A stretch of 64,000 nt of DNA from WTFY01 sp026713925 (GCA_963662355.1 OY759361.1:1178001-1242000), one strand, 5' to 3'; numbered from the stretch's first letter, positions 49,094-58,399 are shown. Notes: generated from the sequence alone by a model not told the origin. A program made the numbers and translations.

Positions 49094-50293
49094 TCAGCTA
49101 CCCGCCTCTTGTAAAAAATCCCGAATCCGGGCAGCAGCATGCAGACATTCCTGCTTGGTTGCAACCAGTGCAAGCCGTACGCGTTGTCTGCCCGGGTTGA
49201 CTCCGCCTGCTGTGCGCGCCAGATAGCTGCCGGGCAATGTCAGGACATTTTTCTTCATGAAGAGCAATCGGGCAAATTCCTGGTCATCCATGGGGAGTTT
49301 CGGCCACAGGTAAAAGCCGGCATCCGGCCGTTCACAGGACAATGTGTCCTCAAGTACCTTGAGCACCTCCTCGAACTTCTCCTGGTACAGGTCCCGGTTA
49401 TGAGCCACGTGGTTTTCATCTGACCACGCGGCAATGCTTGCGGCCTGGACCGGCAAGGACATGGTGCAGCCGTGATAGGTTCGGTATTGCAGGAACTGTT
49501 TGATCAGTTGTGTGCTTCCGGCTACAAAACCCGAACGCATGCCCGGTACGTTGGAACGCTTGGAAAGGCTGTAGAACGCCAGGCAGTTTTGCAGGGCCTC
49601 ATCCCCTGATCTGTAGCAGCCGTGCAACAGCCCCTTTGGAGGCCGGCTGGCGGGCGGGTATATTTCCGAATAGCACTCGTCCGAGGCAATGACGAAATTG
49701 TATTGCTTCGAGAGCTCGATCAGCTTTTTCAAGGTTGTCCCGGGGACAATCTGTCCGGTCGGATTCCCGGGCGTACAGATATACACCAGCTGGCAGCGTT
49801 TCCATACATCTGCTTCCAGTTCCCACAGTGCAGGGATATCTCCATCCACTACCTCGCTGTTGTAGTACAGCGGCTGCGCTCCGGCCAGCAATGCCGCACC
49901 TTCATAAATCTGGTAAAAGGGATTGGGTATCAGCACGACCGGGTCCTGTGCGGAATCGATGATGCATTGTGCGCATGCGAACAGGGCTTCACGTGTACCG
50001 TTGACCGGCAGCACGTTATCGTTTTCATGGATCACGTGTCCGGGCAGTTCAAAGCGGGCAGTCAGCCAGTTCGAACAGGCTTCACGCAGGGCTTGGGTGC
50101 CACGGGTAGTCGGATACCTGTCCAGGTGGGCCAGGTTCTCGGCGTATGCATCCAGAATTTTTTCAGGCGTCGCATGTCGCGGTTCGCCTACGGCAAGCGA
50201 CACGTGCTGCAGTGAGCCTGCGTACGGCTGGGCAATCAGCCGCTTCAGCTTCTCGAAAGGGTAGGTCTGCAGGTTTTGTAAGTAAGGGTTCAA
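49094..50293 (-). CDS. dapC: N-succinyl-L,L-diaminopimelate aminotransferase
   Basis: 399 residues, class I PLP aminotransferase. The start is TTG 50291-50293 (product begins NPYLQNLQTYPFEKLKRLIA, as DapC proteins do), but no ribosome site is visible there, so it may be coupled to glnD. Landmarks: VSLAVGEPRHATPEKIL, VLPVNGTREALFACAQC, PGNPTGQIVPG, ASDECYSEIYP and the PLP lysine in FYSLSKRSNVPGMRSGFVAG. It supplies the substrate of DapE, and its position between glnD and dapD supports the assignment. Confidence 0.9.
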   Translation of the reverse strand: MNPYLQNLQTYPFEKLKRLIAQPYAGSLQHVSLAVGEPRHATPEKILDAYAENLAHLDRYPTTRGTQALREACSNWLTARFELPGHVIHENDNVLPVNGTREALFACAQCIIDSAQDPVVLIPNPFYQIYEGAALLAGAQPLYYNSEVVDGDIPALWELEADVWKRCQLVYICTPGNPTGQIVPGTTLKKLIELSKQYNFVIASDECYSEIYPPASRPPKGLLHGCYRSGDEALQNCLAFYSLSKRSNVPGMRSGFVAGSTQLIKQFLQYRTYHGCTMSLPVQAASIAAWSDENHVAHNRDLYQEKFEEVLKVLEDTLSCERPDAGFYLWPKLPMDDQEFARLLFMKKNVLTLPGSYLARTAGGVNPGRQRVRLALVATKQECLHAAARIRDFLQEAGS

Positions 50294-50336
50294 CTTTGCA
50301 AGGAGATGTCCGGGGGCTTGTTTGGCAGATCCCGGG

Positions 50337-52994
50337 TCATTGCAGGGATTGACTGATGGCTTGCTCGAGCCCTTGCTGCTGCTGTGAATTCAGGGGCTGA
50401 TTGTCCAGTGTACTGAGCTGGAAGATATTGTGTACACGCTCACCCAGTTTTGAAATTCGGGCATTGTGTATGGAAATATTGCAATCTACGAAGGCGCTGC
50501 CAAGACTGACCAGCAGTCCGGGAAAATCCGGAGCCTTCAGTTCCATGGTGGTATAACTGTGGGTTGGGCTGTCCTCAAATTGAGTCCTGACCGGCACCCG
50601 CAATTCCCGGATTTTTCTTGGCAGTTTCTTGCTGGATGAGAGGGTAATCCTGTGCGGGTCCCGCAGGGTCTCGGCAAGTCTTTCGGCTACGATCGTGCAC
50701 TGGCTCGTGTCGCTGATGGGCTCTCCGGCTTCACTCAGCACCAGAAATGTATCCAGCGCATGACCTTTTTTGGAGGTGATGATTCTCGCATGCACCACCG
50801 TCAGCCCGAGTCTTGATAGGGTGGAGGTGATATGCGCGAACAGGTAGTTACGGTCATTGCAGTAGATGAAAATCTCTGTTGCCCCTCTCGCGCTGTACTG
50901 GTGGATGCTGACCACCACTTCTTCTTTGGTCGGACGGCTGAATATGGCGCTTGCCTGACGCACGACTTCATCATCGGAGTGGCGCAGGAAGTAATCCTCT
51001 TCTAGTTCCTTCCAGAAGGCCAGGCACCGGTTTGTATCAAAGCCGAGCTTGCCCAGAGTTTGCAGTGCCGATTCCTTGACTTCCTGGATAAGCTCCTTGG
51101 GTTCAACCGGTGAATCCAGTCCGTGATGCAGATACCTTGAAGTGTTCTCGTAGAGATTTGCCAGCAGGGTGCTCCGCCAGCTGTCCCAGAGTTTGGGATT
51201 GGTTCCCTGTATGTCCGCAATGGTTAGCAGGTACAGGTAGTGCAGGCGTGTAAGGTTGCCTACATTTTCTGCAAACTTTTTCAGCACCATCGGGTCATTG
51301 ATGTCCTGGTGCTGTGCAGTCATGGACATTACCAGGTGGTTCTTGACCAGCCAGCTGACCAGGTTCGCATCAAATGAGCTGAGATTATGGTTCAGGCAAA
51401 AGTCCCTGGCATCTTCCGCCCCGAGCTCGGAATGATCACCGTTGCGTCCCTTGGCGATGTCATGAAATAGTGCTGCCAGATACAGTATCAGGGCTTTCGG
51501 TGTCTGGGTGAACACGTCGTGATAGGCCGCGAGTTCATTCCCGGATGCGGGGATACTGAACTGACAGGCATTTTCAAACACGCGTAGCGTGTGCTCCTCC
51601 ACCGTATAGATATGATACAGGTCAAACTGCATCCTTCCCGTGACCAAATCAAAACACGGCCAGTATTTGCCAAGCACACCCAGTTGCGCCATGCGCCGGA
51701 TTTCTCGGCTGTTGGTGCCCGGGTGATTGAGTATCGAAACAAACCGTTCACGGTTGCGGTCGTTGTTCCTGAATGCCTCGTCGATCAGGTCCAGATGGTC
51801 AAGCAGCAGCCGGGTGAGTCCATCGCTAGGACCTGCAAGATGACTGTGCTCCTGCAACAGGCTGAATACTTCCAGAATGGCCGAGGGGGTCTGCACGAAA
51901 ATTTCTGGATGTCGTGCCTCCAGTTGGGTGCCGCGAACCTGGAAACATGCATTGATGGGTTTTGCCCGGCGCCTCAGCAGGGACGGGAAAATGCATGACT
52001 GCAAGCGCTGGACGATGATTTCCGCCAGGGTGGATACCCGGTTGGTGGTTCGGTAAAAAAGCTGCATGAATGCCTCGACCCGGTGATTGCGCTGAATATT
52101 TTCAAAACCCAGCAGGGAGGCCACGTCGTACTGGTAGTCGAACAGCAGGCGGTCTTCACCTCGCCCCGTATGCAGGTGAAGGGCAAACCGGATCCTGGCA
52201 AGTGTCGTATAGGCATCCCGCAGCGACGACACTTCATTGTTCGTCAGGAAGCTATCGCGCACCAGTTCTTCAAAACAGCTAGTCTTGAAATGGCGGTTGG
52301 TCAGCCATTGAAGGGTGTGCAGGTCACGCAGGCTTCCGGGATTTTCCTTTACATTGGGTTCAAGATGGTTGGCAGTATCACCGTATTTGTGATGGCGGCT
52401 GATCAGTTCTTCGGATTTTTCCTTGAAGTATTTTTTGCTGGGCCAGATCTTGTTTTTGTCGATTGTCATTGCCAGCCTGTCGTACAGCTCCCTGTTTCCC
52501 GCCAGGTAGCTGTGCTCCATGAGGCTGGTCATGACCGTGATATCGTTTTTTGCCTCGCTGATACACTCCTTTACTGTGCGCACGGACTGTGCGACCGGTA
52601 ACTTGATGTCCCAAAGCAGGGTCAGGAATGCCTTGATTTTCAGTTCTGTTGATGGGTCGCTCGCCTCATCTAGTACGATCATGATGTCGATGTCGGACCC
52701 GGGGAACATTTCGCGGCGCCCGTATCCACCCACGGCTACCAGGGCGGCTGCATGATCCGGCACCTGGCCTTGCTGCCAGATGTTTTTCAGCAACTCGTCC
52801 ATGATGAATGTGTTCAGCGCTATAAGCTCGTAGATGTTTGCCTGGGCGCTGAACCGCTCACGCAGTATCTCGGCTGTTTCCCTGGAAAATTCCTTGTATT
52901 GCGAGATGGTCAGGGGCTTGTGCGCCTGGACGTCAGCAAACTGTGCAGGCAGCGGGCCCTGCATGAGTCGCTCTGAAAGGTTTACATCTGGCAT
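50337..52994 (-). CDS. glnD: [Protein-PII] uridylyltransferase/uridylyl-removing enzyme
   Basis: 885 residues from ATG 52992-52994 (MPDVNLSERLM); a longer frame reaching into map is not needed, and E. coli GlnD has 890. It senses glutamine and adds or removes UMP on PII, controlling glutamine synthetase and nitrogen genes. Domains in order: nucleotidyltransferase (VAVGGYGRREMFPGSDIDIM, the GSDxD motif), HD phosphohydrolase (LAALFHDIAKGRNGDHSELG), and two ACT domains near the end (TEIFIYCNDRNYLFAHITST; MELKAPDFPGLLVSLGSAFV) that bind glutamine. All motifs are intact. Confidence 0.96.
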   Translation of the reverse strand: MPDVNLSERLMQGPLPAQFADVQAHKPLTISQYKEFSRETAEILRERFSAQANIYELIALNTFIMDELLKNIWQQGQVPDHAAALVAVGGYGRREMFPGSDIDIMIVLDEASDPSTELKIKAFLTLLWDIKLPVAQSVRTVKECISEAKNDITVMTSLMEHSYLAGNRELYDRLAMTIDKNKIWPSKKYFKEKSEELISRHHKYGDTANHLEPNVKENPGSLRDLHTLQWLTNRHFKTSCFEELVRDSFLTNNEVSSLRDAYTTLARIRFALHLHTGRGEDRLLFDYQYDVASLLGFENIQRNHRVEAFMQLFYRTTNRVSTLAEIIVQRLQSCIFPSLLRRRAKPINACFQVRGTQLEARHPEIFVQTPSAILEVFSLLQEHSHLAGPSDGLTRLLLDHLDLIDEAFRNNDRNRERFVSILNHPGTNSREIRRMAQLGVLGKYWPCFDLVTGRMQFDLYHIYTVEEHTLRVFENACQFSIPASGNELAAYHDVFTQTPKALILYLAALFHDIAKGRNGDHSELGAEDARDFCLNHNLSSFDANLVSWLVKNHLVMSMTAQHQDINDPMVLKKFAENVGNLTRLHYLYLLTIADIQGTNPKLWDSWRSTLLANLYENTSRYLHHGLDSPVEPKELIQEVKESALQTLGKLGFDTNRCLAFWKELEEDYFLRHSDDEVVRQASAIFSRPTKEEVVVSIHQYSARGATEIFIYCNDRNYLFAHITSTLSRLGLTVVHARIITSKKGHALDTFLVLSEAGEPISDTSQCTIVAERLAETLRDPHRITLSSSKKLPRKIRELRVPVRTQFEDSPTHSYTTMELKAPDFPGLLVSLGSAFVDCNISIHNARISKLGERVHNIFQLSTLDNQPLNSQQQQGLEQAISQSLQ

Positions 52995-53037
52995 TGGATC
53001 AGGGCGCTGGGAACAGTGAAGGTGCGGGGTTGGCTGC

Positions 53038-53805
53038 CTACAGGTCTTCTTCGCCACGCAAGGTCAACACCTCATAACCTGCGTCAGTCACCAGGATGGT
53101 ATGTTCCCACTGTGCAGACAAGCTGTGGTCTTTGGTTACGACTGTCCAGCCGTCCGGCAGGAGCCGCACATTTCTTTTACCGGCATTGACCATGGGTTCG
53201 ATTGTGAACGTCATGCCTTCACGAAGTTCGATTCCGGTGTTGGGCTTGCCGTAATGCAGGACCTGGGGGTCTTCATGAAACATGCGTCCGATTCCGTGTC
53301 CGCAATATTCCCGGACCACTGTACAGCGGTTGTCTTCAACGAAGCTTTGGATCGCGTATCCGATGTCTCCCAGTCTTGCGCCGGGTCTGACCTGGTGGAT
53401 CCCTATTCTAAGCGCCTCATAGGTGAGGTCCACGAGTCGTTTGGCCAGCACGGTGGGTTTGCCCAGGAAAAACATCTTGCTGGTATCCCCGTGAAAGCCG
53501 TCCTTGATGACGGTAATGTCTATATTGAGGATATCCCCGTTCTTGAGGATGCGTTCACTTGGAATCCCGTGACATACCTGGTGGTTGACCGTGGTGCAGA
53601 TTGATTTCGGGAAGCCGCGGTAATTCAGGGGTGCCGGGACGGCTTTTTGTACGTCGACGATATAATCATGGCAGATGCGGTCCAGTTCCAGTGTACTCAC
53701 ACCGGTTGCGACATGCGGCCCTATCATCTCCAGTACTTCGGAGGCCAGCTTGCCTGCAACCCGCATTTTTTCAACTTCATCAGGCGATTTTACGTAAATA
53801 TCCAT
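53038..53805 (-). CDS. map: Methionine aminopeptidase type I
   Basis: 255 residues from ATG 53803-53805 (MDIYVKSPDEVEKMRVAGKL), close to the family's 264; a GTG at 53859 would add 18 residues. It removes the N-terminal Met of new proteins co-translationally. Metal ligands sit in GDILNIDITVIKDGFHGDTS (two Asp), YCGHGIGRMFHEDP (His), MTFTIEPMVN (Glu) and AQWEHTILVTD (Glu). Divergent from rpsB, with ~195 nt between the genes holding both promoters. Confidence 0.95.
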   Translation of the reverse strand: MDIYVKSPDEVEKMRVAGKLASEVLEMIGPHVATGVSTLELDRICHDYIVDVQKAVPAPLNYRGFPKSICTTVNHQVCHGIPSERILKNGDILNIDITVIKDGFHGDTSKMFFLGKPTVLAKRLVDLTYEALRIGIHQVRPGARLGDIGYAIQSFVEDNRCTVVREYCGHGIGRMFHEDPQVLHYGKPNTGIELREGMTFTIEPMVNAGKRNVRLLPDGWTVVTKDHSLSAQWEHTILVTDAGYEVLTLRGEEDL

Positions 53806-53879
53806 TGCTTCGTACAGATTTTGGAATATTTCTAGCAAATCTGGGTCATTGTCCCTCACAGGCAGTCATGCTATAAAGA

Positions 53880-54000
53880 GCCCGCATTTTGCACCAATAC
53901 ATTTAAATTCTCACACGTATCGTCACATGTGGGTGGGTGCCCGGGATAGGGTTTCCGCATGGGATGCGTGGAGGCCTAACCCATAGGAGCATTACATAAC
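53880..54000 (+). promoter_or_regulatory. rpsB promoter and probable S2-responsive leader
   Basis: The region before rpsB carries ATTTAAATTCTCAC-type AT-rich sequence, then a G-rich leader (53927-53985) with a TAGGGTT...CCTAACCCA pairing and ribosome site TAGGAGCATTAC. Gammaproteobacterial rpsB leaders are known to bind S2 and shut down rpsB-tsf. Whether this one folds the same way is inference from position and composition. Confidence 0.4.
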
Positions 54001-55245
54001 ATGGCGAATGTCACAATGCGCCAGATGCTGGAAGCTGGCGTGCACTTTGGGCATCAGACCCGCTACTGGAATCCGAAGATGAGTCCTTATATCTTCGGGG
54101 TACGCAATAAAATCCATATCATAAACCTTGAGAAAACATTGCCGATGTTTCTCGATGCGGCTGCATTTCTTGGCAAAATGGCTGCGAACAAGGGGACTAT
54201 CTTATTTGTCGGTACAAAGCGCTCGGCGCGTGATGCGATACGCGAAGAGGCAACACGTTGTGGCATGCCCTATGTCAATCACCGTTGGCTGGGTGGCATG
54301 CTGACAAACTTTAACACCGTCAATAAGTCAATTCAACGCTTGCAGGACCTTGAACAGGTGGCCAGCGGGGACGGCATAGAAAGGCTGAGCAAGAAGGAAC
54401 TGCTGCTGTTGAAACGTGAACTGTTCAAGCTTGAGCGCAGTCTGGGCGGTATCAAGAACATGACGAGCCTGCCAGATGCGCTGTTTGTGGTTGATGTGGG
54501 ATATGAAGCCATTGCAGTCAACGAAGCCAACAAGCTGGGTATCCCCGTGGTTGCAGTCGTGGACAGCAACAATAAAATTGATGGGGTGGATTACGTGATT
54601 CCCGGAAATGACGATGCGATCCGTGCAATCAGGTTGTTTTCCACTCATATCGCGCAAGCCATTCTGGAAGGCAAGGAAAGCCTGCAGGTGATGACAGGTG
54701 ATGAAGATGACTTCATCGAAGTGGATGCCGCGGGCAAGGTTGCTGAGGTGGACGACAAAGGCAAGCCGGAGCCTAAGCAGAAAATTACCGTTAAGAGAAA
54801 AGCAGGCATCAGGAGTGCCGGCAAGGCTGAATCCGCAAAGAAGGACGCGGCTGAGCATGCCGGTGACGGTAAAGAGGCTGAATCCGCAAAGAAGGACGCG
54901 GCTGAGCATGCCGGTGACGGTAAAGAGGCTGAATCCGCAAAGAAGGACGCGGCTGAGCATGCCGGTGACGGTAAAGAGGCTGAATCCGCAAAGAAGGACG
55001 CGGCTGAGCATGCCGGTGACGGTAAAGAGGCTGAATCCGCAAAGAAGGACGCAGTCGAGCATGCCGGTGACGGTAAAGAGGCTGAATCCGCAAAGAAGGA
55101 CGCAACTGAGCATGCCGGTGACGGTAAAGAGGCTGAATCCGCAAAGAAGGACGCAGCCGAGCATGCCGGTGACGGTAAAGAGGCTGAACCTGTGCACAGT
55201 GAGGGGAATGAATCCGAATCGGCCACGAGCGAGGATACAAGCTAG
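54001..55245 (+). CDS. rpsB: 30S ribosomal protein S2 with a long repeat-bearing C-terminal extension
   Basis: 414 residues, against about 240 in E. coli. Residues 1-~235 are a normal S2: MANVTMRQMLEAGVHFGHQT, RYWNPKMSPYIFGVRNKIHI, HRWLGGMLTNFNTVNKS, PDALFVVDVGYEAIAVNEAN and IPGNDDAIRAIRLF. Beyond the usual acidic end comes a linker (PKQKITVKRKAGIRSAGK), then from residue 276 seven copies of a 17-residue unit AESAKKDAAEHAGDGKE, and a short acidic tail. The repeats are highly charged and likely helical or disordered. S2 sits on the solvent side of the 30S, so a tail would project outward. Some bacteria have Lys/Glu/Ala-rich S2 tails, but regular repeats of this kind are unusual. First gene of rpsB-tsf. 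Confidence 0.96.
   Translation: MANVTMRQMLEAGVHFGHQTRYWNPKMSPYIFGVRNKIHIINLEKTLPMFLDAAAFLGKMAANKGTILFVGTKRSARDAIREEATRCGMPYVNHRWLGGMLTNFNTVNKSIQRLQDLEQVASGDGIERLSKKELLLLKRELFKLERSLGGIKNMTSLPDALFVVDVGYEAIAVNEANKLGIPVVAVVDSNNKIDGVDYVIPGNDDAIRAIRLFSTHIAQAILEGKESLQVMTGDEDDFIEVDAAGKVAEVDDKGKPEPKQKITVKRKAGIRSAGKAESAKKDAAEHAGDGKEAESAKKDAAEHAGDGKEAESAKKDAAEHAGDGKEAESAKKDAAEHAGDGKEAESAKKDAVEHAGDGKEAESAKKDATEHAGDGKEAESAKKDAAEHAGDGKEAEPVHSEGNESESATSEDTS
54826..55182 (+). repeat. Seven tandem 51-bp repeats inside rpsB
   Basis: Seven units of 51 bp (17 codons), starting GCTGAATCCGCAAAGAAGG. Units 1-4 are identical at DNA level as far as I can see; units 5, 6 and 7 differ only around codon 9 (GCAGTC, GCAACT, GCAGCC in place of GCGGCT). 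Synonymous positions are also conserved, which points to very recent expansion by slippage or unequal exchange, and copy number may vary between strains. Confidence 0.97.
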
Positions 55246-55307
55246 GCCGCTGACTGAATGCAGGATGATGTGTTTTAACGTTTGACTAGGAAATTTCAGG
55301 AATGACG

Positions 55308-56213
55308 ATGCAGATAACCGCAACGATGGTAAAGGAACTGCGCGAGAGAACCGGCGCAGGCATGATGGAGTGCAAAAAAGCACTGGTGGAAAGCAGTGGC
55401 GATATACAGGCTGCCATTGAACAGATGCGAAAGATGGGGCAGGCCAAGGCTGAAAAAAAAGCCGGACGTATCGCTGCAGATGGAGTGATTTCCCTGGCAA
55501 CTTCGGCAGATGGAAAGCAGGCTTCGATTGTAGAGGTGAACTGTGAAACGGATTTTGTTGCCAAGGATCACCAGTTTCAGGCGTTCTCGGGGCAGTTGGC
55601 TAAACTTGTACTGGGCAGTGGGCTTAAGACAGTTGAAGAATTGAATGCTGCCTCACTGGAATCTGGGCTCAGTGTTGAACAGACCCGGTTGGAACTGGTA
55701 ACCAAGATTGGCGAAAATATCCAGGTACGCCGTTTTGAAAGCGTTGGCTCCGAAAATACCATTGCAGGGTATCTGCATGGCAATCGTATCGGTGTGCTGG
55801 TTGATTACTCCGGTGGGGATGACCAGCTGGGCAAGGATATCGCCATGCATGTTGCAGCGAGCAACCCTGCCTGTGTTTCCGAGGAGGATGTGGATGAGGC
55901 TGTTCTGGCCAAGGAGCGGGAAATATTCATGGCGCAGGCACAATCAAGCGGCAAGCCCGCGGACATCGTTGAGAAAATCATCCAGGGCAGACTGAAGAAG
56001 TTTCTGAAGGAAATCACCCTGCTGGGACAGCCGTTCATAAAGGACTCGAATCAGTCAGTTGGTCAGTTGTTGGAACGCGCCAATGCAAAAGTCGCCGGAT
56101 TCATCCGCTATGAGGTAGGCGAAGGGATCGAGAAAAGATCTGAAAACTTTGCGGATGAAGTCATGGACCAGGTCAAACGGAGCAAGGATAAGGAAGGGCA
56201 GGAAAACGGGTAG
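55308..56213 (+). CDS. tsf: Elongation factor Ts
   Basis: 301 residues from ATG 55308 (MQITATMVKELRERTGAGMM), preferred over ATG 55302 because CAGG lies 7 nt before it and the family starts there. It exchanges GDP for GTP on EF-Tu. Landmarks: TGAGMMECKKALVESSGDIQ, AIEQMRKMGQAKAEKKAGR, VEVNCETDFVAKDHQF and IAMHVAASNP. The next gene should be pyrH in most gammaproteobacteria, but frr follows after 63 nt. Confidence 0.96.
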   Translation: MQITATMVKELRERTGAGMMECKKALVESSGDIQAAIEQMRKMGQAKAEKKAGRIAADGVISLATSADGKQASIVEVNCETDFVAKDHQFQAFSGQLAKLVLGSGLKTVEELNAASLESGLSVEQTRLELVTKIGENIQVRRFESVGSENTIAGYLHGNRIGVLVDYSGGDDQLGKDIAMHVAASNPACVSEEDVDEAVLAKEREIFMAQAQSSGKPADIVEKIIQGRLKKFLKEITLLGQPFIKDSNQSVGQLLERANAKVAGFIRYEVGEGIEKRSENFADEVMDQVKRSKDKEGQENG

Positions 56214-56276
56214 TGTGGAAGGCAGGGAGATCTGACAAGTAGTCTGCAGGATCTATGGGCATGCAGTAACCGGGGT

Positions 56277-56840
56277 ATGACAGTGATTGATGAAATTCAA
56301 CAGGATGCAAAGCAGCACATGCGCAAAAGTGTCGATTCCTTGTCAAGTGAGCTGTCAAAAGTGCGTACCGGGCGTGCCAATGCGCATTTACTGGATCATG
56401 TGATGGTCGAGTACTATGGGAATGAAGTCCCCATTAATCAGGCCGCGACCGTAACCGTGGAGGATGTGCGCACGATTGCCGTCACGCCCTGGGAAAATTC
56501 TCTCGTACCCGCCATCGAGAAGGCAATCATGAAATCGGACCTTGGTGTGAACCCGACCACTGCGGGCACTGTAATACGGGTCATCATGCCTCCCCTGACT
56601 GAAGAAAGACGCAAGGACCTGATGCGCATCGTTGAAAATGAAGCAGAGAAATCCCGCGTGGCCATACGCAATATCCGCCGTGATGCCAATTCGGACTTCA
56701 AGGACCTGATGAAGGAGAAGGAGATATCAGAAGATGAAATGCATCAGGCTCAGGGTGAGATCCAGAAGCTGACAGACCAGTTTGTCAAAGAGATCGATTC
56801 GATTCTGGAGCAGAAAGAAAAAGATCTGATGACAGTTTAA
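56277..56840 (+). CDS. frr: Ribosome recycling factor
   Basis: 187 residues. With EF-G it splits post-termination ribosomes. Family marks: MRKSVDSLSSELSKVRTGRA, VEYYGNEVPINQAATVTVED, AIMKSDLGVNPTTAGTVIRV, PPLTEERRKDLMRIVENEAE and AIRNIRRDANSDFKDLMKEK. Full length. It directly follows tsf, without the usual pyrH in between; uppS follows after 20 nt. Confidence 0.97.
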   Translation: MTVIDEIQQDAKQHMRKSVDSLSSELSKVRTGRANAHLLDHVMVEYYGNEVPINQAATVTVEDVRTIAVTPWENSLVPAIEKAIMKSDLGVNPTTAGTVIRVIMPPLTEERRKDLMRIVENEAEKSRVAIRNIRRDANSDFKDLMKEKEISEDEMHQAQGEIQKLTDQFVKEIDSILEQKEKDLMTV

Positions 56841-56860
56841 AGGCATATTTTCTTCAGGCA

Positions 56861-57583
56861 ATGTCTAGCAAGCCCGCCCTAGCCCATGTTGCCATCATCA
56901 TGGATGGCAACGGAAGATGGGCGAAGCAACGCAAATTGCCGCGTACGGCCGGCCACAAACAGGGCATCAAGGCTACCCGGGAAATCGTCGAAGCCAGTGC
57001 GGAGGCTGGAGTCAAGTACTTGACGCTGTTTGCCTTCAGCAGTGAGAACTGGAAAAGGCCGAAGGCAGAAATTTCCGCCCTGATGAACCTGTTCATCCAG
57101 TCCCTTCAGAATGAAGCCCAGAGCCTGCATGAAAAAGGTGTGCGGCTGAAATTCCTGGGACACAGGAATGCATTTTCCGACGGGCTTTGTCAGCAGATCG
57201 AACTGGCCGAGGAACTGACCTGCAGAAATGATAAATTGTTCCTGAACATTGCGGCGGGCTACGGGGGCCGCTGGGACATTCTTCAGGCCGTGAACCATGT
57301 CATTCAGGATGTGCTGCATGATAGGCTGGCAGCCAGTGATATCAATGAGGACCTTTTTGAAAAAAGACTGGTCACAGGAGATATACCTGCACCGGACCTG
57401 TTTATTCGTACCGGTGGCGAGCAACGCATCAGCAATTTCCTGCTATGGCAGCTGGCGTATACGGAGTTGTACTTTTGTGACACGCTCTGGCCGGATTTCG
57501 ACACAGATGAACTGAAAAAAGCGTTTGAGAGTTACCGTGTAAGGCAGAGAAGGTTTGGTCTTATACAAGAGCAGATTGCGTAA
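56861..57583 (+). CDS. uppS: Undecaprenyl pyrophosphate synthase (cis-prenyltransferase)
   Basis: 240 residues. It extends farnesyl diphosphate with eight isopentenyl units to make the C55 lipid carrier for peptidoglycan and O-antigen. Landmarks: VAIIMDGNGRWAKQRKLPRT (Asp binding the diphosphate), GHKQGIKATREIVE, YLTLFAFSSENWKRP, NIAAGYGGRWDIL and DLFIRTGGEQRISNFLLWQL. GTTTAAAGG region precedes the ATG. Six nt separate it from cdsA. Confidence 0.97.
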   Translation: MSSKPALAHVAIIMDGNGRWAKQRKLPRTAGHKQGIKATREIVEASAEAGVKYLTLFAFSSENWKRPKAEISALMNLFIQSLQNEAQSLHEKGVRLKFLGHRNAFSDGLCQQIELAEELTCRNDKLFLNIAAGYGGRWDILQAVNHVIQDVLHDRLAASDINEDLFEKRLVTGDIPAPDLFIRTGGEQRISNFLLWQLAYTELYFCDTLWPDFDTDELKKAFESYRVRQRRFGLIQEQIA

Positions 57584-57589
57584 CTGCAC

Positions 57590-58399
57590 ATGCTAAGACA
57601 GCGCATCATTACTGCACTGTTTCTGGGAGCAGGGATATTTTCAGTTATTCTGTTCCTGCCTAACCAGTGGCTGGCTGCGGTGTTCGCTCTGGTTACACTG
57701 CTTGCTGCGCGGGAATGGGCCAACCTGATTTCCCTGCCTGGCCAGCTTTGGAAGATCACGTATGTGGCTTTGCTGGCCGTCATGCTCATTGTGGTGTGGA
57801 CATGGGTCCGCCCGGATCATGCGCATACTGTATTTCTGATTGCAGTGCTGTGGTGGGCAGGTGCCGTGATCATGCTTGCTGCATATGAGCCCGGCTGGCT
57901 ACATACCGGCTGGCTGCAATGGATATTGGGGCTTTCAGGCTTTGTGGTGCTGGTGCCCACCTGGCTGAGCCTGGTTATACTGCATGAACAGTATCCGGCT
58001 TTGCTGGTATTCCTGCTGGTACTGGTCGGTGCCTCGGATACCTCTGCATACTTTGCAGGGAAACGGTTCGGGAAAAACAAGCTTGCGCCCAGCCTGAGCC
58101 CGGGAAAAACACGCGAAGGGCTATGGAGTGCCCTGATCATTTCCTTGGTGCTCGCAGTCCCGGGCATGTATGCACTGGGCCTCGACAAGGCTGTGTGGAT
58201 ATATTTTTTATGCCTGAGCCTGGTTACTGTGTTGGCTGCACTGATCGGGGATTTGTTCGAGAGCCTGTTAAAGCGCAGGGCGGGGGTCAAGGACAGCGGC
58301 ACGATATTGCCTGGCCACGGGGGAATTCTGGACAGGATTGACAGTTTGACGGCTGCAGCACCCGGTTTTATGCTTGGAGTATACTGGATCTATGGTTAA
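57590..58399 (+). CDS. cdsA: Phosphatidate cytidylyltransferase
   Basis: 269 residues, with eight or so membrane segments. It makes CDP-diacylglycerol from phosphatidate and CTP, the branch point of phospholipid synthesis in the inner membrane. The C-terminal signature is clear: VGASDTSAYFAGKRFGKNKL, SPGKTREGLWSAL, LIGDLFESLLKRRAGVKDSG and ILPGHGGILDRIDSL. Overlaps dxr by 8 nt. Confidence 0.95.
   Translation: MLRQRIITALFLGAGIFSVILFLPNQWLAAVFALVTLLAAREWANLISLPGQLWKITYVALLAVMLIVVWTWVRPDHAHTVFLIAVLWWAGAVIMLAAYEPGWLHTGWLQWILGLSGFVVLVPTWLSLVILHEQYPALLVFLLVLVGASDTSAYFAGKRFGKNKLAPSLSPGKTREGLWSALIISLVLAVPGMYALGLDKAVWIYFLCLSLVTVLAALIGDLFESLLKRRAGVKDSGTILPGHGGILDRIDSLTAAAPGFMLGVYWIYG

Noticed and set aside
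54826..55182. Regular repeats that could be taken for a CRISPR-like array
   Set aside because: The 51-bp units are directly adjacent with no spacers, keep one reading frame and encode the S2 tail; no cas genes are near.
54328..55500. Long minus-strand open frames of 143-390 codons opposite rpsB
   Set aside because: They exist because the in-frame 51-bp repeats lack stops on the other strand; their translations are simple copies of the repeat with no domain.
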